Source: Methylobacterium sp. WSM2598 (lineage in GTDB: Bacteria > Pseudomonadota > Alphaproteobacteria > Rhizobiales > Beijerinckiaceae). Taken from it: a stretch of 64,000 nt of DNA. A program made the position numbers and the translations under genes. Numbering within the stretch: the stretch's first letter is position 1; each line of letters opens with the position of its first letter. The stretch lies in assembly GCF_000379105.1 (NCBI RefSeq), contig NZ_KB900609.1:6512105-6576104 (forward strand). The letters are read 5' to 3'. Positions 24,005 to 32,271 of this stretch are shown here, piece by piece. Below the pieces are notes generated by a model. That model was given only the letters and a program-made list of their open reading frames with translations, made no database searches and was not told the origin of the DNA.

Positions 24005-26002
24005 GTGTCACCGCTCAGCCTTCCCCTCCTCGATCGCGTCCGTGATCCGTCGGAGCTTCGCGCCCTGCCGGAGAGCGACCTGGCGCAGCTCGCCGCGGAA
24101 CTGCGCGCCGAGACCATCGACGCGGTCTCGGTCACCGGCGGCCATCTCGGCGCGGGGCTGGGCGTGGTCGAACTCACGGTCGCCCTGCACTACGTCTTCC
24201 ACACTCCCGACGACCGCCTGATCTGGGACGTCGGCCACCAGGCCTACCCGCACAAGATCCTCACCGGCCGGCGCGACCGCATCCGCACCCTGCGCCAGGG
24301 CGGCGGCCTCTCCGGCTTCACCAAGCGCGCCGAGAGCCCCTACGATCCCTTCGGCGCCGCCCACTCCTCCACCTCCATCTCCGCCGGCCTCGGCATGGCC
24401 GTCGCCCGCGACCTCGCCGAGGCCGCCGCCCGCGCCCGCGGCGAGACCCCCGAGCGCCGCAACGTCGTGGCGGTCATCGGCGACGGATCCATCTCCGCCG
24501 GCATGGCCTACGAGGCCATGAACAACGCCGGCGCCCTGCGCTCCCGCCTCGTCGTCATCCTCAACGACAACGACATGTCCATCGCGCCCCCGGTCGGCGC
24601 CATGTCGGCCTACCTCGCCCGCCTGGTCTCCGGCGACACCTACCGCTCCCTGCGCGACACCGCCCGCCAGTTCGGCCGCCTGCTGCCCAAGGCCCTCTAC
24701 GACACCGCCGTGCGCGCCGAGGAATACGCCCGCGGCATCCTGGCGGGCGGCGGCACCATGTTCGAGGAGCTCGGCTTCCACTACGTCGGCCCGATCGACG
24801 GCCACAACCTCGACCACCTGCTGCCCATCCTCAAGAACGTCCGCGACGCGCCCGAGGGGCCGGTCCTGGTCCACGTCGTCACCCAGAAGGGCAAGGGCTA
24901 CGCCCCCGCCGAGGCCGCCGCCGACCGCGGCCACGCCGTGGTCAAGTTCGACGTCGTCTCCGGCCAGCAGGTCAAGGCCAAGGCCAACGCCCCGACCTAC
25001 ACCCGGGTGTTCGGCGAGAGCCTGGTCAAGGCGGCGGACGCCGACGACAAGGTGGTGGCGATCACCGCCGCGATGCCCTCCGGCACCGGGGTCGACCTGT
25101 TCGCCAAGGCTCACCCGGGGCGCACCTTCGACGTCGGCATCGCCGAGCAGCACGCCGTGACCTTCGCGGCCGGGCTGGCGGCGGAGGGCTACCGGCCGTT
25201 CTGCGCGATCTACTCGACCTTCCTGCAGCGGGCCTACGACCAGGTCGTGCACGACGTGGCGCTGCAGAACCTGCCGGTGCGCTTCGCGCTCGACCGGGCC
25301 GGCCTGGTCGGGGCGGACGGGGCGACGCATGCGGGGGCCTTCGACCTGGCCTACCTGTGCTGCCTGCCCAACATGGTGGTGATGGCGGCCGCCGACGAGG
25401 CGGAGCTGGTGCACATGGTGGCGACCGCCCACGCGCACGATGCCGGCCCGATCGCCTTCCGCTACCCGCGGGGCGAGGGGGTGGGGGTGGACCTGCCCGA
25501 GAAGGGCGAGGTTCTGGCGCTGGGCCGCGGCCGGGTGATCCGGCGGCCGGAGGGGGCGCGGGTGGCGCTGGTGAGCCTGGGGACGCGCCTGGCGGAGGCG
25601 CTGAAGGCGGCCGAGCAGCTGGAGGAGCGCGGGATCGGGGTGACGGTGGCGGATGCGCGCTTTGCCAAGCCGCTGGACGAGGCGCTGCTGCTGGATCTTG
25701 CGGGCAGCCACGAGGTGCTGGTGACGGTGGAGGAGGGCTCGACCGGGGGCTTCGGCGCGATGGTGCTGCACCTGCTCGCGGGGCGCGGGGCGCTGGATGC
25801 CGGGACGGTGCGGGTGCGCACGCTGACCCTGCCGGACAGCTACCAGGACCACGACACGCCCGAGCGCATGTACGCCCAGGCCGGCCTCGACGCCCCCGCC
25901 ATCGTCCGAGCCGTCGAGCACGCGCTCCCGGACGAGCCGCGGGCCGCCAAGCGGCCCGCGCGCGACTCGAACGTGGTGAGCGTCTCCCGCCGCCCGCGCT
26001 GA
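24005..26002 (+). CDS. dxs: 1-deoxy-D-xylulose-5-phosphate synthase
   Basis: First step of the non-mevalonate isoprenoid pathway; condenses pyruvate and glyceraldehyde 3-phosphate using thiamine diphosphate. GTG start at 24005 (MSPLSLPLLDRVRDPSELRA) with GAGGA about 10 nt upstream gives 665 aa, the normal length. Family blocks: WDVGHQAYPHKILTGRRD, the ThDP site IGDGSISAGMAYEAMNNAG, ELGFHYVGPIDGHN, and the transketolase pyrimidine domain DVGIAEQHAVTFAAGLA. Carotenoid and hopanoid synthesis in Methylobacterium depends on this pathway (established knowledge). Confidence 0.97.
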   Translation: MSPLSLPLLDRVRDPSELRALPESDLAQLAAELRAETIDAVSVTGGHLGAGLGVVELTVALHYVFHTPDDRLIWDVGHQAYPHKILTGRRDRIRTLRQGGGLSGFTKRAESPYDPFGAAHSSTSISAGLGMAVARDLAEAAARARGETPERRNVVAVIGDGSISAGMAYEAMNNAGALRSRLVVILNDNDMSIAPPVGAMSAYLARLVSGDTYRSLRDTARQFGRLLPKALYDTAVRAEEYARGILAGGGTMFEELGFHYVGPIDGHNLDHLLPILKNVRDAPEGPVLVHVVTQKGKGYAPAEAAADRGHAVVKFDVVSGQQVKAKANAPTYTRVFGESLVKAADADDKVVAITAAMPSGTGVDLFAKAHPGRTFDVGIAEQHAVTFAAGLAAEGYRPFCAIYSTFLQRAYDQVVHDVALQNLPVRFALDRAGLVGADGATHAGAFDLAYLCCLPNMVVMAAADEAELVHMVATAHAHDAGPIAFRYPRGEGVGVDLPEKGEVLALGRGRVIRRPEGARVALVSLGTRLAEALKAAEQLEERGIGVTVADARFAKPLDEALLLDLAGSHEVLVTVEEGSTGGFGAMVLHLLAGRGALDAGTVRVRTLTLPDSYQDHDTPERMYAQAGLDAPAIVRAVEHALPDEPRAAKRPARDSNVVSVSRRPR

Positions 26003-26026
26003 GCGGAGCCCGCCCTTGAGCGGCGC

Positions 26027-26827
26027 TCAGCCCGCGGGCTTGCGCTTGCGGGCATCCGCCGAGCGGATCGCCTGCCAGCCGTTCGGCTGCGCCACGAAGG
26101 CCCGGAGCGCCGCGGCGTTCTGGGCCGCCTCCGCGCCGCCGAGGTCGCGGCGCATCAGTTCCTCCGCCTCGGCCGAGCGCCCCTCGAGCCCGAGCACCAG
26201 GGCGAGGTTCTGACGCACCCGCGCGTCGGCGCGCGGATCGGCGGCGGCCTGCCGCAGCACCCGCTCGGCCTCGGGCAGGCGCTTGGCCAGCGCGTAGGAG
26301 AGGCCGAGATTGGACAGCACGCTCGGCTCGCCCGGGACGATCTTGAGGGCGGTCTCGTAGTAGCGCTGGGCCTGGGCGTGGTCGCCCATCTGGTCGGCGA
26401 CGGCGCCCTGGGCCGAGAGCACGCGCCAGTCCGGATTGGCCGGCGAGTGGGCGTTCTGGAGAACCTCCGCCGCCTCGCCGAACCGCCCGGCCTCCGCCAG
26501 GGTCTTGCCGTAGGCCGCGAGCACCGCCGGGTTCTTGGGGTTGCGCAGGGCCGTCTGCTGCAGCACCGCGACGGCCTGCGCGGTCTGCTCGCTGGCGCGC
26601 AGCGCCCCCGCATACGCGATGGCGGTGCCGACATCGGCCGGATCGCGGGTGTAGCGCGCGGCGAGCCGGTCGAGGTCGCGCCGAGCATTGCCGGCGCCGG
26701 TGCCGACATCGATCGAGCCGGTCGTCGTCGGCGAGCGCGACAGGCACCCGGACACGAGCAGCGCCATCGTGCCGGCCGCGAGAAGGCGCACCAGGGCGGA
26801 ACGCGACACGTCGACGGGGGACCCCAT
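26027..26827 (-). CDS. TPR-repeat lipoprotein, TadD-like
   Basis: 266 aa from ATG 26827, which has GAGGAGAG upstream. The signal peptide ends in the lipobox LLVSGC, so it is a lipoprotein. About five tetratricopeptide repeats follow, for example NPKNPAVLAAYGKTLAEAGR and PSVLSNLGLSYALAKRLPEA. Size and layout match TadD, the outer-membrane-associated pilotin-like component of tight-adherence (Flp) pili. It is about 10 kb from the TadE/F/G-like genes in this window, not in one operon with them. Another TPR lipoprotein role cannot be excluded. Confidence 0.8.
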   Translation of the reverse strand: MGSPVDVSRSALVRLLAAGTMALLVSGCLSRSPTTTGSIDVGTGAGNARRDLDRLAARYTRDPADVGTAIAYAGALRASEQTAQAVAVLQQTALRNPKNPAVLAAYGKTLAEAGRFGEAAEVLQNAHSPANPDWRVLSAQGAVADQMGDHAQAQRYYETALKIVPGEPSVLSNLGLSYALAKRLPEAERVLRQAAADPRADARVRQNLALVLGLEGRSAEAEELMRRDLGGAEAAQNAAALRAFVAQPNGWQAIRSADARKRKPAG

Positions 26828-26888
26828 CCGGCTCTCCTCAGGCGGGCTCGGGCGGCCCAACGCGCCGCCTCGCTGCCCGGAATAGGGT

Positions 26889-26911
26889 GTTAACCCTAAC
26901 CGGGGGTTAAC
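26889..26911. promoter_or_regulatory. GTTAACCC inverted repeat upstream of the tadD-like gene
   Basis: GTTAACCC (26889-26896) and GGGTTAAC (26904-26911) form a perfect 8-bp inverted repeat with a 7-bp centre, 62 bp upstream of the lipoprotein start. Each arm contains TTAAC, the half-site sequence recognised by CtrA, but the spacing differs from the classical TTAA-N7-TTAA. It may be an operator or terminator stem. Confidence 0.4.
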
Positions 26912-27294
26912 GAGGCGGCATTGATATCGTTGAGAAATCATCCGTTGCGGGCGCCGTTCGGGGATTGTCGTCCCGTGTCGGTCGCCGATGAGCGGGGAGC
27001 CGCGCCGCCGGGAGCGAGGCCCTGTGCTCGCGGGACCCTGCGTCAACCGCCCGCCCGGGACCAGGGAGCGCGCGGTCGATGCGCAGCCCGACGGGGCGAT
27101 GGACCTCAGCGGGGTTGCGCGGCCGCACAGCCCGCCCCGAAGGCACCGGAAGCGGGATCGTCGACCGGCCGCAGCGTCGGGCCCGGCGCGGCACGGCGGA
27201 TGCGGTGGCGCCGCGCGCCGCGCGGCCGGTGTGACAAGGCCCGGTCGGCTGCGCTAGGCAGCGGTGCACCTCCTCTCGAACCCGGGACCCGCCC
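26912..27294. other. Intergenic stretch before the aminopeptidase gene
   Basis: About 380 bp of GC-rich sequence between divergent genes. Open frames here (for example 26988-27257) have no ribosome site or recognisable product. It presumably holds the promoters of the divergent tadD-like and aminopeptidase genes. No strong box was identified. Confidence 0.5.
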
Positions 27295-28653
27295 GTGACC
27301 TCATCCCCCGACGCCTCCGCCGCCCGTCCGATCTGGTGCGTCACGGCGGAGGGATGGCCCGCCCTCGCCGAGACCCTCCCGGCCGCGGCCGCCGCCTACG
27401 CCCGGGCAACCGGCTTCTCGGCCAAGCCCGGGAGTCACTGCGTGCTCCCCGGGGCGGACGGGAGCCTCGCGGGCGTCGTCCTCGGCATCGACCCGAAGGG
27501 GGATCCCTTCGCGCCGGGCAAGCTCGCCGACGCGCTGCCGGAGGGCGATTACCGCTTCGCGGCGGCCCCGCCAGACCCGCTCCTCGCCGCCCTGGCCTGG
27601 CGGCTCGCCGCCTATCGCTTCGCCCGCTACCGCGACCGGCCGGCGCCGGGGGCGGTGCTCGCCACGCCCGAGGGCGTCGACGCGGCCGAGGTCGAACGCG
27701 TCGCCGCGGCGGTCGCGGCGGGGCGCGACCTCGTCAACACGCCCGCCAACGACCTCGGCCCGGCCGAGATCGAGGCCGCGGCGCGCGGCCTCGCCGCGCG
27801 CGCCGGGGCGGCCTGCACGGTCGTGTCGGGCGAGGCCCTGGAGCGGGATTTCCCGATGATCGCCGCGGTCGGGCGCGCCTCGGACCGGGCGCCCCGCCTC
27901 ATCGACCTGACCTGGGGCGATCCGGGGGCCCCGAAGGTCACCCTGGTCGGCAAGGGCGTCGCCTTCGACACGGGCGGTCTCGACATCAAGCCCTCGGCCG
28001 CCATGCTGCTGATGAAGAAGGACATGGCGGGGGCCGCCGCCGCGCTGGCCGCCGCCGAGATGGCGATGGGGGCGGGCCTGCGCCTGCGCCTGCGCGTCCT
28101 GGTGCCGGCCGTCGAGAACGCGATCTCGGGGAGCGCCTTCCGGCCGGGCGACGTCCTGCGCAGCCGCCGCGGCCTCACCGTGGAGATCGGCAACACCGAC
28201 GCGGAGGGCCGCCTGATCCTCGCCGACGCGCTCGCGCTCGCGGACGAGGAGAGCCCGGACCTCCTCGTCGATTTCGCGACCCTGACGGGCGCGGCCCGCG
28301 TGGCCCTCGGCCCGGACCTGCCGGCCCTGTTCACGGAGGATGACGGGCTGGCCGCCGAGATGGCCGAGATCGGGCGGGCGGTGAACGATCCGGTCTGGCG
28401 GCTGCCGCTCTGGGCGCCCTACGCGAGCCTGCTCGACTCGAAGGTCGCGGACGTCAACCACGTCTCGGGCGGCCCCTTCGCGGGCGCGGTCACGGCGGCC
28501 CTGTTCCTGCGCCGCTTCGCGACCGCCGCGAAGGCCCACGTTCACCTCGACCTCTACGGGTGGAACCCGAGCACCAAGCCCGGTCGGCCGGAGGGCGGCG
28601 AGGTGCAGACCGCGCGCCTCGTCTACGCGTTGCTGCGCCGCCGCTACGCCTGA
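27295..28653 (+). CDS. M17 leucyl-aminopeptidase family protein
   Basis: 452 aa cytosolic dizinc aminopeptidase. The metal and catalytic region is intact: VGKGVAFDTGGLDIKPSAAM (substrate Lys and metal Asp), MLLMKKDMAGAA, and the signature NTDAEGRLILADALALAD. The N-terminal macro-like domain is shorter than in PepA, so it resembles the PepB-like or shorter M17 group. GTG start at 27295. The TGA stop is the first three bases of a dispersed repeat copy that begins TGATCCG. Confidence 0.92.
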   Translation: MTSSPDASAARPIWCVTAEGWPALAETLPAAAAAYARATGFSAKPGSHCVLPGADGSLAGVVLGIDPKGDPFAPGKLADALPEGDYRFAAAPPDPLLAALAWRLAAYRFARYRDRPAPGAVLATPEGVDAAEVERVAAAVAAGRDLVNTPANDLGPAEIEAAARGLAARAGAACTVVSGEALERDFPMIAAVGRASDRAPRLIDLTWGDPGAPKVTLVGKGVAFDTGGLDIKPSAAMLLMKKDMAGAAAALAAAEMAMGAGLRLRLRVLVPAVENAISGSAFRPGDVLRSRRGLTVEIGNTDAEGRLILADALALADEESPDLLVDFATLTGAARVALGPDLPALFTEDDGLAAEMAEIGRAVNDPVWRLPLWAPYASLLDSKVADVNHVSGGPFAGAVTAALFLRRFATAAKAHVHLDLYGWNPSTKPGRPEGGEVQTARLVYALLRRRYA

Positions 28654-28842
28654 TCCGGGATCCGCTCGATCGAAGCGGATCCCGGATCACGAGCCCGCGC
28701 GGCGCCTGAGCGAAGCCCAAATCCGCCATCCCGAAGGGATCAAGCGGATTTGGTATGACAAGCCCGCGCGGCGCCTGAGCGACGCCGAGATCCGCATGGC
28801 CGAAATGGGAGATGGCGAAGCCATCACCCGGATGTCGGATGA
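28651..28842 (+). repeat. Bipartite dispersed repeat, copy A
   Basis: Begins with a 16-bp inverted repeat (TGATCCGGGATCCGCT, 28651-28666; mirror at 28674-28689) whose first TGA is the stop codon of the aminopeptidase gene. A second hairpin follows (AAATCCGC 28719-28726 with GCGGATTT 28744-28751). The conserved module GCCCGCGCGGCGCCTGAGCG appears twice (from about 28692 and 28762), and ATCCGCATGGCCGAAAT...GCGAAGCCATCA...CCGGATG completes the copy. Related copies lie at 39428-39538, 52121-52257 and 55084-55278. Confidence 0.9.
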
Positions 28843-28882
28843 CGGGACCGAGCGGCGCCCGGGCGCCGCTCGGGGCGCCGCC

Positions 28883-29023
28883 TCAGCGGCGCAGGATCTT
28901 GGTGACGATGCGGCCGACGAGCGTGCTCGAATCGGCGTTGCGGGTGTCGTAGCGGTCGCCCGGGCGGGCATTCGGATCGTCGTTGCCCAGGATCTTGGTG
29001 ACGATGCGGCCGATCAAGCTCAT
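28883..29023 (-). CDS. 46-aa protein with the same octapeptide at both ends
   Basis: Minus-strand ATG 29023 preceded by GGAGGGGAAGG, a strong ribosome site. The product starts MSLIGRIVTKILGNDDPNAR and ends with GRIVTKILRR, so GRIVTKIL occurs at residues 5-12 and again at 37-44, flanking an acidic, Asp/Asn-rich centre. The two octapeptides are also near-identical at DNA level (GCCGCATCGTCACCAAGATC). No signal peptide. Amphipathic ends joined by a hydrophilic loop could bind membrane or self-associate; function unknown. Confidence 0.65.
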   Translation of the reverse strand: MSLIGRIVTKILGNDDPNARPGDRYDTRNADSSTLVGRIVTKILRR

Positions 29024-29098
29024 GGCCTTCCCCTCCGGCTGGCGGGCGGCGAGCGCCCTCTCTCCGCTGTCAACGAGGCACAGGCTCAGCCGTTCCGC

Positions 29099-29995
29099 TC
29101 AGGCCCACTCGGCCATGGCCTCGAAGACGAGGGCGTGGCGGGCCGCGAGCGCGTCGATCTCCGTCGCGTAGCCGCCGCCGATCACCGCCGCCAGGGGGAT
29201 GCCGCGGCGCCGGGTCTCGCCGACCACGTGGCGGTCGCGGGCGAGGAGGCCCTCGTCCGTGAGCGCGAGCCGCCCGAGCCGGTCGTCCCGGTGCGGGTCG
29301 ACGCCCGCGTTGTAGAAGACGAGGTCGGGCCGCAGCGCGTCGAGCAGGCGCGGCACGTGCCGGACCAGCGCGGCCATGTAGCCGGCGTCGTCGAGCCCGT
29401 CCGGCAGCCCGACATCGAGGTCGCCCGGCACCTTGTCGGTCGGGTAGTTCCGCTCGCCGTGCATGGAGAAGGTGAACAGGTCCGGCTCGCCCGCGAGGCA
29501 GTCGGCGGTCCCGTCGCCCTGGTGCACGTCGAGGTCGATGACGAGGGCCCGCCGGATCGCGCCCTCGCGCAGGAGCGCGAGCGCCGCCACCGCCACGTCG
29601 TTGAGGACGCAGAAGCCCCCGCCCCCGGCCCGCCTGGCGTGATGGCTGCCGCCCGCGGTGCTGCCCGCGAGCCCGCCCGCGAGGGCGAGCCGCCCGGCCA
29701 GCAGCGTGCCGCCCGCCGAGGCGAGGGAGCGGCGCGCCACGCCCGCATCGACCGGCAGGCCGATCCGCTTCTCGACCGCGCGCGGCACCGTCGCGGTGAG
29801 CACCTGATCGACGTAGGCGCGGTCATGCGCCAGCGCGACGGTCGGCGCGCCGGCCGGCTCGGGCCGCACGAACCCGTTCGGCACCAGGCCGCGCGCGCGC
29901 AGGATCTCGGCGAGGCGGCCGTATTTCCGCATCGGGAAGCGGTGGCCCTCCGGCAATTCGGCCTCGTAGGCCGGATGGAACACGATCGGCAGCAT
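29099..29995 (-). CDS. Histone-deacetylase-family (acetoin-utilisation/APAH-like) amidohydrolase
   Basis: 298 aa from ATG 29995 with GAGGAGGAG just upstream. Class I/II deacetylase fold: catalytic His pair in GGSHHARRAGGGGFCVLND, zinc ligands in VIDLDVHQGDGTAD and YNAGVDPHRDDRLG, and the glycine-rich GGGYATEI near the end. Bacterial members hydrolyse acetylated lysine or polyamines; the substrate here is not determined. It is divergent from tamA. Confidence 0.9.
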   Translation of the reverse strand: MLPIVFHPAYEAELPEGHRFPMRKYGRLAEILRARGLVPNGFVRPEPAGAPTVALAHDRAYVDQVLTATVPRAVEKRIGLPVDAGVARRSLASAGGTLLAGRLALAGGLAGSTAGGSHHARRAGGGGFCVLNDVAVAALALLREGAIRRALVIDLDVHQGDGTADCLAGEPDLFTFSMHGERNYPTDKVPGDLDVGLPDGLDDAGYMAALVRHVPRLLDALRPDLVFYNAGVDPHRDDRLGRLALTDEGLLARDRHVVGETRRRGIPLAAVIGGGYATEIDALAARHALVFEAMAEWA

Positions 29996-30279
29996 GGCTC
30001 CTCCTCGACCGCGCCCACCGCAATCGGACCGGCCGCGCCCGGCCGGCCGCGGCGGGACGGTCGCGGCGCCCGCACCCGGGCGATATCGTCGGCGGCGGCC
30101 CGGCGCGAAGCGCGACCGCACGCCGCAAGCTCTCCGGCCGGGGTTGAGGGATCGCGCCGCTTGCTCTCAAAGTGGCACGCGCCGCGCTCCGGCGTGGACA
30201 CGGTTTGAACACGAACCCCGCCGACCCTTGCGGCATGGAGCCGACCTGTGGGCAACCGGGGACAGCGAGCAGCCGGAGC

Positions 30280-32271
30280 ATGCCGGACAGGAGACGGATC
30301 GCAGGCGGCGCCCGGGCCGGGCGCCGCGCCGGGGGGCGCCGCACCGGAGCGCTCGCCGTCGTCGCCTGCCTGATGGGCGCGCCGGAGGCGCGGGCCTTCG
30401 ACCTCTTCGGCCTGTTCGGCAGCGAGGAGGCGCCGCCCGTCCCCCGGCCCGACGCCCTGCCCTACGCCCTGCGCGTCCAGGGCGTCGAGGACGACGACCT
30501 GCGCACCGCCCTGGAGGATGCCTCGAGCCTCCACCGCCTGCGGGACGAGCCGCCGCCCGACGCCGAGGGCCTGCTGCGCCGCGCCGAGGCCGATGCCGGC
30601 CGCCTGCTCGACGTGCTCTGGGGCTACGGCTATTACTCGGGCACCGTCACGGTGCGGATCGAGGACGTCGTGCTCGGCGGCGAGGCGGCGGCCCGCGCCG
30701 CCCTGCGCGCGGCCGAGGCCGCCCGCGACCGCCGGCTCGTGGCGGTGCGGATCGCGATCACGCAGGGCCCGCTCTACCGGCTGCGGCGGCTCACGGTGCG
30801 GGACGCCTCCGGCCTCCCCCTCGACCTGCCGGACCGCCTCACCCGCAGCGCCGACGAGTCCGGCCGCTCGGCCACGGTCCTTGCCCGCCAGGCCCGGATC
30901 GTCGATCACCTGCGCGCGCAGGGCCACCCCTTCGCCAGGGTGGTGCGGCTCGATCCGGTGGCGGACCACGCGGCCCGGGCGCTCGACGCGACGCTGACGG
31001 TCGATCCCGGGCCGGCGGCGCGGCTCGGCCCGGTGACGGTGCGGGGCGCGGCCGGCCTCGACCCGGCGGTGGTGCGCTCCTTCATCTACGCCGAGCCGGG
31101 CGATCCCTACTCCCCCGAGGCGATCGCCGGGATCCGCCGCTCGGTGACCCGCCTGGAGGCGCTCGGCGGCGTGCGGGTGCGCGAGGCCGACGGCCTCGAC
31201 GCGGAGGGCCGGCTCCCGGTCTTCGTCGAGGTGAGCGAGCGGGCCCCGAACCTCCTCGGGGTCGCGGCGCGCTACTCCACGGTCGACGGGCCGGGCGTGC
31301 GGGGCTACTGGGCCCACCGCAACCTGTTCGGCGGCGGCGAGAGCCTGCGGCTGGACGCCGACCTGTCCTATCTGGGGCTCGGGCAGGATTACTACGCGCG
31401 GCGCCGCAAGCTCGCGGGCATCGAGACGAACGGCCTCGGCGGCCGGCTCGCCGCCACCTTCGTCAAGCCGGGCCTGCTCGGCACCCGCAACGACCTCGTG
31501 GCGGGCGCCTTCGTCGGCCGCGAGGTCCAGCAATCCTACTTCACGGACGCGGCCGGCGGCACGGTGGCGCTGCGCCACCGCTTCGGCGACGCGGCCTCGG
31601 TCCAGGCGGGGATCGAGGGACAGGTCGGCTCGTCCCGGGACGCGCTCGGCAAGGTCGATTACCGCCTCGTCGGCCTGCCGGTCTCGGTCGCCTACGACTC
31701 GACCGACAACCTCCTCGACCCGACCCGGGGGATCCGCCTCACCGCCGCGGCGACCCCCTATCCGGGCTTCCTCGGCTCGGATCCGGGGATCTTCCTCGCC
31801 AAGGCGCAGGGCTCCACCTACCTCGCCCTCGACGACGAGGCGCGCACCATCCTGGCGGCGCGGGTCGGCTTCGGCTCCATCACGGGGGCGAGCCTGGAGC
31901 GGATCCCGGCCTCGCTGCGCTTCTTCGCGGGCGGGGGCGGCTCGATCCGCGGCTATGCCTACCGCACGGTCGGCCCGATCGGTCCGTTCCAGCTGCCGAT
32001 CGGCGGCCGCTCGCTCCTCGAAGGCTCGCTCGAGGCCCGCATCAGGATCACCGACACGATCGGCCTCGTGCCGTTCCTGGACGCCGGCACCGCCTTCGCG
32101 TCGAGCCTGCCGGATTTCGACGAGCGGATCCGCTACGCGGCGGGCCTGGGCCTGCGCTACTACACGGGCATCGGCCCGATCCGCGTCGACCTCGCGGCGC
32201 CCCTGAACCCCGACAAGGCGCTCAAGCAGCCGCCCGTCGCCCTGTACATCAGCATCGGGCAGGCCTTCTGA
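30280..32271 (+). CDS. tamA: TamA-like Omp85 outer-membrane assembly protein
   Basis: About 663 aa. An N-terminal signal (ending MGAPEARA) is followed by three POTRA-like domains (about 60-300; for example LLDVLWGYGYYSGTVTVRIE) and a C-terminal Omp85 barrel with the lid-loop region RFFAGGGGSIRGYAYRTVGP and a terminal Phe (SIGQAF). It works with TamB to insert and fold outer-membrane proteins or move lipid. Start: ATG 30280 gives a sensible signal sequence; an in-frame ATG at 30235 is possible. The stop overlaps the tamB start by one base. Confidence 0.93.
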   Translation: MPDRRRIAGGARAGRRAGGRRTGALAVVACLMGAPEARAFDLFGLFGSEEAPPVPRPDALPYALRVQGVEDDDLRTALEDASSLHRLRDEPPPDAEGLLRRAEADAGRLLDVLWGYGYYSGTVTVRIEDVVLGGEAAARAALRAAEAARDRRLVAVRIAITQGPLYRLRRLTVRDASGLPLDLPDRLTRSADESGRSATVLARQARIVDHLRAQGHPFARVVRLDPVADHAARALDATLTVDPGPAARLGPVTVRGAAGLDPAVVRSFIYAEPGDPYSPEAIAGIRRSVTRLEALGGVRVREADGLDAEGRLPVFVEVSERAPNLLGVAARYSTVDGPGVRGYWAHRNLFGGGESLRLDADLSYLGLGQDYYARRRKLAGIETNGLGGRLAATFVKPGLLGTRNDLVAGAFVGREVQQSYFTDAAGGTVALRHRFGDAASVQAGIEGQVGSSRDALGKVDYRLVGLPVSVAYDSTDNLLDPTRGIRLTAAATPYPGFLGSDPGIFLAKAQGSTYLALDDEARTILAARVGFGSITGASLERIPASLRFFAGGGGSIRGYAYRTVGPIGPFQLPIGGRSLLEGSLEARIRITDTIGLVPFLDAGTAFASSLPDFDERIRYAAGLGLRYYTGIGPIRVDLAAPLNPDKALKQPPVALYISIGQAF

